Shown here: positions 7,821 through 14,487 of the stretch, in pieces
Layout of the letters: every line of letters starts with the position of its first letter
Position numbering within the stretch: the stretch's first letter is position 1
NCBI GenBank assembly: GCA_023230485.1
Contig: JALNXG010000082.1
Span: 1 to 14,487 of the forward strand
From: Melioribacteraceae bacterium
GTDB lineage: Bacteria; Bacteroidota; Ignavibacteria; Ignavibacteriales; Melioribacteraceae
DNA length: 14,487 nucleotides
Direction: 5' to 3'
Notes under the pieces: model-generated
Seen by the model: only the letters and a program-made list of their open reading frames with translations
Database searches by the model: none
Told to the model about the DNA's origin: nothing
Program-made: the position numbers and the translations under genes

Positions 7821-9164
7821 ATGGCAAAAGCACGCATACCTAAGACGTTTATAATCGATACAAACGTCATGCTTCATGACCCCACCTGCATAAATCAATT
7901 TGAGGAAAATGATATTGTAATTCCACTTGTTGCCATAGAAGAACTTGATCATTTTAAAAGAGGAAGTCAAGTAATAAACTTAAATGCGAGACAGTTCGCC
8001 CGCACTTTAGATTGTATTACAGGGGACGCAATATTTAATGGCGGTATTTCTCTAGGCAGGGGAAAGGGGAAAGTAAGGATTGCTATCTTCAAAGGTATTT
8101 CCAAAGAGATTCAAAATGTATTTAAAGAAGATAACGTTGATCACCGTATTCTTAGTGTCGCTTATGATTTATATACCAAATCAAAAGGGAAGAAACCTGT
8201 AATACTTGTTACTAAGGATGTTAATCTTCGCATGAAAGCAAAAGCTCTTGGCGTTCCGGCTGAAGATTATACTACCGATAGAGTTGTAAATGCAGATGAA
8301 TTATATAGTGGTAAAGATTTTGTGGAAAATTTTGATGATGATACTTTACAGAATTTCTATGCACCTCCTTATGAAGTTCCTGCAAAAGGCATCATCAAGA
8401 AGATCAAGAAAGAATTCGTACCGAATAAATATTTTATAATGCGCAATTCCAATCGATCAGTTCTTTCTGTTCTCGATAGCGAAATGGAATATTTTAAGAA
8501 GATCGATAAACAGATGGTATACGGAATTAAACCGCGCAATGCAGAGCAGACTTTCGCGATCGATGCATTAATCAATAACGATATACCTTTAGTAACATTA
8601 ACAGGAAAAGCGGGAACGGGAAAAACTTTATTAGCATTAGCTTCTGCATTAGCTGTTAGAAAACAGTATAGACAAATATATATTGCTCGGCCAGTTGTGC
8701 CATTGAGCAATAAAGATATTGGATTTCTGCCGGGAGATGTTGAAAGTAAATTAGCACCATATATGCAACCGCTTTGGGATAATCTAAAAGTGATCCAAGA
8801 TCAATTTCCTGAAACAGATAAAAATTATCAAGCAATTAATAGCATGATTAAAGAAGACAAATTAGTAATTGAGCCGCTTAGTTATATTAGAGGAAGAAGT
8901 CTCCAAAGAATATTTTTTATTGTAGATGAGGCACAGAACCTTACTCCTCATGAAATTAAAACAATTATTACTCGAGCTGGCGAAGGTGCTAAATTAGTGC
9001 TTACTGGAGATATCTATCAGATTGATCATCCTTATTTGGATGCTGAGTCTAATGGACTTTCTTACTTAATTGACCATTTTAAAGGGCAGAAACTATATGC
9101 TCATATTAACCTCGAAAAAGGTGAACGTTCCGAATTGGCGGAACTTGCAAGCAATCTATTATAG
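7821..9164 (+). CDS. phoH: PIN domain-PhoH family ATPase (PhoH2-type)
   Basis: A 447-residue fusion of an N-terminal PIN nuclease domain and a C-terminal PhoH P-loop ATPase, the architecture called PhoH2 (YlaK-like). In the PIN part (about 8-155) the acidic metal-binding set is visible: D13 in 'FIIDTNVMLHDP', E40/E41 in 'VAIEELDHF', D107 in 'NVDHRIL' and D133 in 'VTKDVNLRMKA'. The PhoH part (about 235-447) has Walker A 'GKAGTGKT' at 262-269, 'IARPVVPLSNKDIGFLPG' at 288-305, and Walker B 'IFFIVDEAQN' at 364-373, followed by a 'LTGDIYQID' motif at 394-402. Members studied elsewhere show ATP-dependent RNA unwinding and cleavage, so a role in RNA turnover or stress is likely but inferred. It is the first gene of the plus-strand group; the ribosome site is a weak AAAGG about 8 bases before ATG. 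The active-site residues appear intact. Confidence 0.93.
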   Translation: MAKARIPKTFIIDTNVMLHDPTCINQFEENDIVIPLVAIEELDHFKRGSQVINLNARQFARTLDCITGDAIFNGGISLGRGKGKVRIAIFKGISKEIQNVFKEDNVDHRILSVAYDLYTKSKGKKPVILVTKDVNLRMKAKALGVPAEDYTTDRVVNADELYSGKDFVENFDDDTLQNFYAPPYEVPAKGIIKKIKKEFVPNKYFIMRNSNRSVLSVLDSEMEYFKKIDKQMVYGIKPRNAEQTFAIDALINNDIPLVTLTGKAGTGKTLLALASALAVRKQYRQIYIARPVVPLSNKDIGFLPGDVESKLAPYMQPLWDNLKVIQDQFPETDKNYQAINSMIKEDKLVIEPLSYIRGRSLQRIFFIVDEAQNLTPHEIKTIITRAGEGAKLVLTGDIYQIDHPYLDAESNGLSYLIDHFKGQKLYAHINLEKGERSELAELASNLL

Positions 9165-9176
9165 ACAAAAAATAAA

Positions 9177-11090
9177 ATGAAAAAATTCCTTTTTAAACCG
9201 TTTGAAGAAATGACACCCGCTGATTATCAAGCAATTGGTTTCAAATCGGGTCTTGAAATTCATCAACAATTATTAACAACTAAAAAATTATTTTGCAGAT
9301 GTCCTGCCGGGAAATATTCCGAAGTTTATGATGCGGAAATTTTAAGGCATATGAGACCAACCCTTTCGGAGCTTGGAGAATATGACGGCACGGCTCTCAT
9401 GGAGTTCAAAACAAAAAAAGATATCACTTACAGAATTAAAAGAGAGACTGTCTGCACCTATGAGATGGATGATACGCCCCCATTTTTAATCAATAATGAT
9501 GCTCTCGATATCGCTCTTACTATCGGATTATTAATGAACTGCGCAATAGTCGATGAACTTCATATTGCACGAAAGCAGTATTTAGATGGAAGCATTCCTA
9601 CCGGGTTCCAGAGGACAGCAATTTTTGGACTCAATGGAGAGATACCTTTCAAAAATAGAACAATTTCTATTACGCAAATGTCGATAGAAGAAGATTCCTG
9701 CCGCGAAGTATCGGATAAAGGACATTCGAGAATTTATTTGACTGACCGTCTCGGAATGCCACTAATTGAAACTGTAACAGGACCTGAAATGCTAACTCCA
9801 CAGGAAGTGGCAGAAGTCGCACACATTTGCAGTCGTCTTGTTAGAAGCACTCAGTTAGTAAGACGTGGACTTGGTGCGGCGCGCGAAGATGTGAACGTAA
9901 GCGTGGAAGGCGGCACTCGTATTGAAATTAAAGGTGTTCCTAAAATCGGAAGAATCCCGCTCCTTACATATAACGAAGCGATGAGGCAATGGAATCTTCT
10001 TCGTCTCCGCGATGAATTAAATAAAAGAGGAATTACTAAAGACACATTCACCTCAAAATCGGAAGACGTTACTAAAGTAATAAAGAAGACCGACTATCTC
10101 CCACTTCGTAATGCTATTGATGAAGGGAGTCTTGTAAAATGTGTTGTATTAAATGGTTTTTCTGGATTATTGCATTGGCAGACTCAGACTGATACTTATT
10201 TCTCTCGTGAGATTTCAGATCGAGTAAGGGTAATTGCTTGTCTGACAAAGATTCCAAATATTATTCATTCCGATAGCAAAGGAGATAATATCTCTTCGGC
10301 TGAATGGAGTAATATTAAAAAGGCAGTGAATGCCACCGATAATGATTCACTTGTATTGGTTTGGGGAAGTGAGCAGGATACAGAAACGGCAGTCAAAGAG
10401 ATTAATATTAGAGCAAAGGAAGCGACAATTGGAGTACCTTCAGAAACAAGACAAGCTCTAAGAGATGGAACCAATGGTTTTGAAAGAATTTTGCCCGGTG
10501 CTGATAGAATGTACCCTGATACTGATCTACCACCGACACAAATAAAAAAAGAAAAATTAGATAAGCTTAGCAAAAATATACCTGAAAGATTTTGGGATAG
10601 AGAAGAGTGGTATTACAAGCTCGGGATACCAAAGGATGTTATCCCCGAACTTTCAATCTCTAAATTTGCTGATCTATTTAAGTATCTTGTTGTAGAATTA
10701 AATATTAATCCCACACTTGCGGCAGTTACATTAATTCAATTTCCAAAGCGATTAAAAAAGAAAAAATTAGATATAAGTTTGATGGACGAAAAGATGATTC
10801 TACGAATTTTCAAGACTTATCGTGAAGGGATATTGCCTAAGGATTCAATTCTTTCCGCATTAGCATTATCTCTTAAAAAAGGGAAATATTATCCTGAGAT
10901 GCTGCCGAGACCGGCTACTATTAAGGAAGCAAAAATGCTTATCGAGGAATGCAGTACTGAATTAAGTAAAGTTAAGGTAAGAGACTTTAAGAATGCTAAG
11001 AAAATTATTATGAGTCAAGTAATGGATCAGCTTCGCATGAAAATCGATGCCGCAATAGTTTATAATTATGTTTTAAAAATAGAGGTGTAA
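9177..11090 (+). CDS. gatE: Archaeal-type Glu-tRNA(Gln) amidotransferase subunit E (GatE)
   Basis: A 637-residue GatB/GatE-family protein. These proteins phosphorylate Glu-tRNA(Gln) and amidate it with ammonia from a partner amidase, making Gln-tRNA(Gln). Signs that it is GatE and not bacterial GatB: length (GatB is about 480), the opening 'GFKSGLEIHQQLLTTKKLFC' (21-40), 'RPTLSELGEYDG' (60-71), and a GAD-type insertion at roughly 290-420, as in archaeal GatE and bacterial AspRS, between the catalytic cradle ('RRGLGAAREDVNVSVEGG', 229-246; 'IEIKGVPKIGRIPL', 249-262) and the helical/tail region (about 485-637). The tail ends in a YqeY-like segment ('SQVMDQLRMKIDAAIVYNYV', 613-632). GatE normally works with the asparaginase-like GatD; none is encoded here. 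The gene starts 12 bases after the PhoH stop, with no evident Shine-Dalgarno site, so coupled translation is plausible. Codon use resembles its neighbours. Confidence 0.92.
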   Translation: MKKFLFKPFEEMTPADYQAIGFKSGLEIHQQLLTTKKLFCRCPAGKYSEVYDAEILRHMRPTLSELGEYDGTALMEFKTKKDITYRIKRETVCTYEMDDTPPFLINNDALDIALTIGLLMNCAIVDELHIARKQYLDGSIPTGFQRTAIFGLNGEIPFKNRTISITQMSIEEDSCREVSDKGHSRIYLTDRLGMPLIETVTGPEMLTPQEVAEVAHICSRLVRSTQLVRRGLGAAREDVNVSVEGGTRIEIKGVPKIGRIPLLTYNEAMRQWNLLRLRDELNKRGITKDTFTSKSEDVTKVIKKTDYLPLRNAIDEGSLVKCVVLNGFSGLLHWQTQTDTYFSREISDRVRVIACLTKIPNIIHSDSKGDNISSAEWSNIKKAVNATDNDSLVLVWGSEQDTETAVKEINIRAKEATIGVPSETRQALRDGTNGFERILPGADRMYPDTDLPPTQIKKEKLDKLSKNIPERFWDREEWYYKLGIPKDVIPELSISKFADLFKYLVVELNINPTLAAVTLIQFPKRLKKKKLDISLMDEKMILRIFKTYREGILPKDSILSALALSLKKGKYYPEMLPRPATIKEAKMLIEECSTELSKVKVRDFKNAKKIIMSQVMDQLRMKIDAAIVYNYVLKIEV

Positions 11091-11528
11091 ATGAGACCTG
11101 GTAGAACAATATTTCTTTTGCTATTAATAGCAATGATAGGTATTCAATTCATAGAAGTGGAAAGAACAAATCCACCGGTTACCGATGAAATTAAAGCTCC
11201 GAATGATGTTATGAGGATTTTAAGAACATCATGTTATGATTGTCATTCTAATGAAACAAAGTGGCGATGGTATAGCAAAGTTGCCCCTATTTCATGGATA
11301 ATTGCCGATGATGTTGAAGAGGGAAGGAAGCATCTCAATTTTTCGACATTTGAATCATTGGATACAAGTGTAAAATATAAAAAGAAAGATGAAATATTAG
11401 AGGAAGTGCAAAATGAAGAGATGCCTCTTAATATCTACTTATGGATGCATCCTACTGCAAGCTTAGAATTACCTCAAAAGGCAAGAATCGAAAAATGGGT
11501 TACCGGTAAATCGAGAATGCTTAACTAA
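11091..11528 (+). CDS. Membrane-anchored haem-binding-domain protein (single CxxCH)
   Basis: A 145-residue small protein with an N-terminal hydrophobic helix (about residues 6-21), acting either as an uncleaved anchor or a signal peptide, and a periplasmic domain. One c-type haem attachment motif is present: C48-Y-D-C51-H52, followed by 'SNETKWRWYSKVAPISWI' (53-70). That run, together with 'EMPLNIYLWMHPTASL' (110-125), is the pattern of the Haem_bd domain family; M111 is a candidate sixth haem ligand. Haem would be attached in the periplasm; the redox partner is unknown. The ATG directly follows the gatE stop (TAAATG) and uses a GAGGTG ribosome site inside the last gatE codons, so it is translated from the same message. 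Nothing in it links it functionally to tRNA amidation. Family call good, role unknown. Confidence 0.88.
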   Translation: MRPGRTIFLLLLIAMIGIQFIEVERTNPPVTDEIKAPNDVMRILRTSCYDCHSNETKWRWYSKVAPISWIIADDVEEGRKHLNFSTFESLDTSVKYKKKDEILEEVQNEEMPLNIYLWMHPTASLELPQKARIEKWVTGKSRMLN

Positions 11529-11529
11529 G

Positions 11530-11542
11530 TCTAATAATTAGA
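11530..11542. repeat. Short inverted repeat just after the haem-binding gene stop
   Basis: TCTAAT-A-ATTAGA: perfect 6-base arms around one central base, beginning two bases after the stop codon. It is too AT-rich and has too small a loop for a terminator hairpin; it could be a protein-binding palindrome or chance in AT-rich DNA. Confidence 0.35.
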
Positions 11543-11564
11543 TTAATATTCAAGGATTTCGTAA

Positions 11565-11585
11565 ATTTGGAGTAAGTGTCCAAAT
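11565..11585. repeat. Inverted repeat upstream of aceE, possible operator or stem-loop
   Basis: ATTTGGA at 11565-11571 and its perfect reverse complement TCCAAAT at 11579-11585, separated by 7 bases (GTAAGTG), 55 bases before the aceE start. On the plus strand it is followed by A residues, not T, so it is not a rho-independent terminator for the upstream gene. It could be the binding site of a dimeric repressor controlling pyruvate dehydrogenase, or a leader hairpin. Function is inferred from position only. Confidence 0.4.
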
Positions 11586-11640
11586 AAAAAAGTCAATTTA
11601 TTGAAAAGTTTAAAGAAAAAGAGATAAAGGAAAGAAAAAA

Positions 11641-14319
11641 ATGGCTGATCCAAAAAAATATAGTCACTCGGAGCTTGATGAAACAGAAATTCGGGAATGG
11701 CTTGAATCGTTAGAATATGTACTTCAATCGGGCGGACCGGAGAAAGTAAAAGCATTGCTCCACGATCTCGATATGTATGCTCACGAAGCTGGTGTGGAAT
11801 TACCTTTTACAGCGAACACACCTTATATAAACACAATTACCAAAGATAAACAATCCCCATTTCCGGGCGGAAGAGAAATCGAAAGAAGAATTAAAAGCTT
11901 AATTCGCTGGAATGCAATGGCGATGGTAGTAAGGGCAAATAAAGAAGAATCGGGTATTGGCGGACATATTTCTACCTATGCTTCAGCGGCTACTTTATAT
12001 GAAATCGGTTTTAATCATTTTTTCAAAGGAAAAGATGATAACCGAGATGGTGATATAATCTATTTTCAGGGACATGCTTCGCCGGGAATTTATGCACGTG
12101 CTTTCCTCGAAGGGCGCATATCAAAAGAATTATTAGAAAATTTTAGAAGAGAATTAAAACCGGGCGGTGGACTTTCTTCATACCCACACCCATGGTTAAT
12201 GCCCGATTTTTGGGAATTTCCTACTGTCTCGATGGGTCTCGGTCCAATTATGTCTATCTATCATGCACGTTTCAATCGTTATTTAGAAGATAGGGGACTT
12301 AAGAAACCAAGCGATCAGAAAGTATATGCTTTCCTTGGCGATGGCGAAACAGATGAACCTGAAACACTAGGAGCTATTTCACTCGCGGCTCGTGAAAAAT
12401 TAGATAACCTAATTTTTGTTATCAATTGTAATCTTCAACGTCTCGATGGTCCAGTTAGAGGTAATGGAAATATTATTCAAGAATTAGAAAGAAATTTCAG
12501 AGGAGCAGGTTGGAATGTAATAAAAGTTATTTGGGGCAGCGATTGGGATTCTCTTCTCGATGCAGATAAATCGGGTCTATTAGTAAGAAGAATGAATGAA
12601 ATGATAGATGGTGAATCGCAAAATCATATCGTTAAAGATGGTAAATATATACGTGAAAGTTTCTTTGGAAAATATCCTGAACTTTTAGAATTAGTAAAAG
12701 ATTATTCAGATGAACAATTAGAAAAGATGAAACGTGGCGGACACGATCCACTTAAAGTATTTGCAGCATATAAAGCTGCTAATGAGCATAAAGGACAACC
12801 AACCGTAATTCTTGCTAAGACAGTCAAAGGTTATGGACTTGGCGAAGCAGGAGAAGGCAAGAACGTTACCCATCAGCAGAAAAAACTCAATGATGAAGAA
12901 TTAAAAGAATTTAGAACACGTTTCGGAATTCCGATTTCAGATGAGGAGGTGGCTAAAGCCCCATTTTATAGACCTACTGAAGACAGTGCTGAAATTAGAT
13001 ACTTAAAAGAAAGAAGAAAAGTATTAGGTGGATATGTTCCTAAAAGAGTTGTTAAGGCACAACCAATCCAAACTCCATCAGAAGAACTTTTTGAAGAGTT
13101 TTATGCAGGAACCGGTGATAGAGACGTCTCTACTACAATGGTTTTCGTAAGAATATTAACGAAATTATTGAAAGATAAAGAAGTTGGTAAATTAATTGTA
13201 CCGATAGTACCTGATGAAGCCCGCACATTCGGAATGGAATCGTTATTCCGTCAAATCGGAATCTATTCACATATCGGTCAGTTATATGAACCAGTAGATA
13301 GAGATAGTTTGCTTTATTATAAAGAAGCAAAAAACGGTCAGATATTAGAAGAAGGAATTACTGAAGCCGGAGCTATGTGTTCATTTATTGCTGCGGGTTC
13401 AGCTTATGCAAATCATGGTATAAATATGATACCTTTCTTTACATATTATTCGATGTTCGGATTCCAAAGAATTGGCGATTTAGCTTGGGCAGCTGCCGAT
13501 ATGAGAACTAAAGGATTTTTACTCGGTGCGACAGCCGGAAGAACCACTCTCGCAGGTGAAGGTCTTCAGCATCAAGATGGTAATAGTCTTCTCCTTTCAT
13601 ATACAATTCCGAATTTAATTTCTTATGACCCTGCATTTGCTTATGAATTGGCGGTTATTATCCGTGATGGTATTTACCGTATGTATGAAAAGCAGGAAGA
13701 TATTTTTTACTATATCACGATTATGAATGAAAATTATCCGATGCCAAAGATGCCCGAAGGTGCAAAAGAGGGTATCTTAAAAGGTATGTATAAATTCCAA
13801 GCATCGGAAAAGAAAAATGCAAAAGTGAAAGCTAACCTAATGGGCAGCGGAACAATAATGAATGAAGTAATTAAAGCAGGTGAAATTCTCGAAACAAAAT
13901 ATAATGTTGCTTCCGATATATGGAGTGTTACAAGTTATAAACTTCTTCATTTGGATGCACAAGAAGCAGATAGATGGAATATGCTAAATCCTGATAAAAA
14001 AGAGAGAATCCCTTATGTAAGCGAAGTAACTAAAGGAGAAAAAGGAGTATTTGTTGCCGCATCTGATTTTGTTCAGATTATGGGCGATTCGCTAGCTAAG
14101 TGGCTTCCGGCTCCGCTTCATACTCTTGGCACTTTCGGATTCGGAAGAAGCGAGGGAAGAACTTCTCTTAGAGATTTCTTTGAAGTCGATGCTAAGCATA
14201 TTGTTTATGCTACTTTATATTCGTTAGTAAAAGAGAAACAATTAAAACCGGATGTTCTTAAAAAAGCAATAAAAGAACTTGGTATTAATCCGGATAAACC
14301 TAATCCTGCTAAATCTTAA
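11641..14319 (+). CDS. aceE: Pyruvate dehydrogenase E1 component, homodimeric type
   Basis: An 892-residue AceE, full length for the single-chain E1 (E. coli 887). It decarboxylates pyruvate with thiamine diphosphate and passes the acetyl group to the lipoyl E2 encoded next. Visible residues: 'SGIGGHISTYASAATLYEIG' at 104-123, 'YFQGHASPGIYARAFLEGRI' at 141-160, the ThDP/Mg motif 'GDGETDEPET' at 233-242 with 'FVINCNLQRLDGPVRGNG' at 259-276 completing it, and 'KTVKGYGLG' at 393-401. The second domain has 'PDEARTFGMESLFRQIGIY' at 524-542, catalytic E571 region 'EEGITEAGAM' at 570-579, 'YYSMFGFQRIGDLAWAAAD' at 602-620, and 'GEGLQHQDGNS' at 639-649. The C-terminal domain has 'GRSEGRTSLRDFFEVD' at 835-850. 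The start is set by AAAGGAAAG about 7 bases upstream. No active-site loss was seen. E2 begins 25 bases downstream, giving the usual aceE-aceF order. Confidence 0.97.
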   Translation: MADPKKYSHSELDETEIREWLESLEYVLQSGGPEKVKALLHDLDMYAHEAGVELPFTANTPYINTITKDKQSPFPGGREIERRIKSLIRWNAMAMVVRANKEESGIGGHISTYASAATLYEIGFNHFFKGKDDNRDGDIIYFQGHASPGIYARAFLEGRISKELLENFRRELKPGGGLSSYPHPWLMPDFWEFPTVSMGLGPIMSIYHARFNRYLEDRGLKKPSDQKVYAFLGDGETDEPETLGAISLAAREKLDNLIFVINCNLQRLDGPVRGNGNIIQELERNFRGAGWNVIKVIWGSDWDSLLDADKSGLLVRRMNEMIDGESQNHIVKDGKYIRESFFGKYPELLELVKDYSDEQLEKMKRGGHDPLKVFAAYKAANEHKGQPTVILAKTVKGYGLGEAGEGKNVTHQQKKLNDEELKEFRTRFGIPISDEEVAKAPFYRPTEDSAEIRYLKERRKVLGGYVPKRVVKAQPIQTPSEELFEEFYAGTGDRDVSTTMVFVRILTKLLKDKEVGKLIVPIVPDEARTFGMESLFRQIGIYSHIGQLYEPVDRDSLLYYKEAKNGQILEEGITEAGAMCSFIAAGSAYANHGINMIPFFTYYSMFGFQRIGDLAWAAADMRTKGFLLGATAGRTTLAGEGLQHQDGNSLLLSYTIPNLISYDPAFAYELAVIIRDGIYRMYEKQEDIFYYITIMNENYPMPKMPEGAKEGILKGMYKFQASEKKNAKVKANLMGSGTIMNEVIKAGEILETKYNVASDIWSVTSYKLLHLDAQEADRWNMLNPDKKERIPYVSEVTKGEKGVFVAASDFVQIMGDSLAKWLPAPLHTLGTFGFGRSEGRTSLRDFFEVDAKHIVYATLYSLVKEKQLKPDVLKKAIKELGINPDKPNPAKS

Positions 14320-14344
14320 TTAAAAAGAAAAAATTGGAAATAAA

Positions 14345-14487
14345 ATGGCAATAGAATTTAAATTACCGGTATTAGGCGAGAATATTAAGTCAGCAGATAT
14401 TCTTAAGATTCTTGTCGCCGAAGGTGATAAAGTAGAAAAAGATCAGATTGTTCTAGAACTCGAAACCGATAAAGCAACAATGGAAGT
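14345..14487 (+). CDS. aceF: Dihydrolipoyl acetyltransferase (E2 of pyruvate dehydrogenase), 5' part only
   Basis: From the ATG at 14345 the frame stays open to the window edge (47 full codons plus two bases). The translation is a lipoyl domain: 'EFKLPVLGENIKSADILKIL' at 4-23, 'EGDKVEKDQIVLELETDKAT' at 26-45. K43 in 'ETDKATMEV' is the lysine that carries lipoate. The protein starts directly with the lipoyl domain, as in PDH-type E2s. A GGA about 10 bases upstream is a modest ribosome site. Position 25 bases after aceE makes it the PDH E2 and not the 2-oxoglutarate dehydrogenase E2. The linker, E1/E3-binding and catalytic domains are outside the window, so the number of lipoyl domains is not known. 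Confidence 0.92.
   Translation, partial: MAIEFKLPVLGENIKSADILKILVAEGDKVEKDQIVLELETDKATME

Larger units (their letters stand above)
11529..11640 (+). promoter_or_regulatory. aceE leader / intergenic region
   Basis: A 112-base AT-rich gap between the haem-binding protein and aceE, the longest between co-directional genes here. It holds two short inverted repeats (listed separately) and ends in a purine-rich tract (about 11611-11640) containing AAAGGAAAG, the aceE ribosome site. No GC-rich hairpin followed by a T run is present, so there is no clear terminator. The spacing suggests that aceE-aceF has its own promoter here, but no -35/-10 pair is convincing. Confidence 0.4.

Noticed and set aside
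8369..8710. 113-codon minus-strand open frame inside the PIN-PhoH gene
   Set aside because: It covers the antisense of the Walker A region of a conserved ATPase and has no motif of its own.
9177..11090. Reading this gene as ordinary bacterial gatB
   Set aside because: It is about 150 residues longer than GatB and carries the GAD-like insertion and GatE-type N-terminal motifs.
11543..11755. 70-codon minus-strand open frame spanning the aceE leader and its first codons
   Set aside because: Its product is a run of Phe and Leu from reading the purine-rich aceE leader backwards; nothing supports it as a gene.

Overview
The window looks like ordinary chromosome from a low-G+C, Gram-negative, probably aerobic or microaerobic bacterium. 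A complete tripartite efflux pump with an outer-membrane channel and a lipoprotein adaptor shows the Gram-negative envelope. A PIN-PhoH protein, a small haem-binding-domain protein and a homodimeric-type pyruvate dehydrogenase would fit the Bacteroidota/Chlorobiota/Ignavibacteria side of the tree. That placement is inference from gene content and AT-rich codon use, since no rRNA or marker gene is present. Genes fill almost the whole window: no gene-free stretch exceeds about 150 bases, and no tRNA, rRNA, CRISPR array, insertion sequence or integrase was seen.

Left block (1-7678, all minus strand, transcribed right to left): a succinate-semialdehyde-type aldehyde dehydrogenase, then a TolC-family outer membrane protein, a lipoprotein membrane-fusion adaptor, an RND inner-membrane transporter, and a crotonase-fold protein cut by the left window edge. 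Gaps are 34, 12, 9 and 24 bases, so this reads as one operon. The three pump genes should form one envelope-spanning exporter; the two flanking enzymes are acyl/aldehyde-metabolism types whose link to the pump is only positional. The RND protein lacks the usual aspartate pair in TM4, and the crotonase protein lacks both usual catalytic glutamates.

Centre (7679-7820): a 142-base divergent intergenic region that must hold the promoters for both directions.

Right block (7821-14487, all plus strand): PIN-PhoH ATPase, GatE (the archaeal-type Glu-tRNA(Gln) amidotransferase subunit), a membrane-anchored haem-binding-domain protein starting directly after the gatE stop, then after a 112-base leader with two small inverted repeats, aceE (pyruvate dehydrogenase E1), and the first 47 codons of the E2 dihydrolipoyl acetyltransferase gene. 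The first three are tightly packed; aceE-aceF may have its own promoter in the leader.

The most notable point is gatE in a bacterial gene neighbourhood with no gatD beside it. No wholly unknown multi-gene system was recognised.
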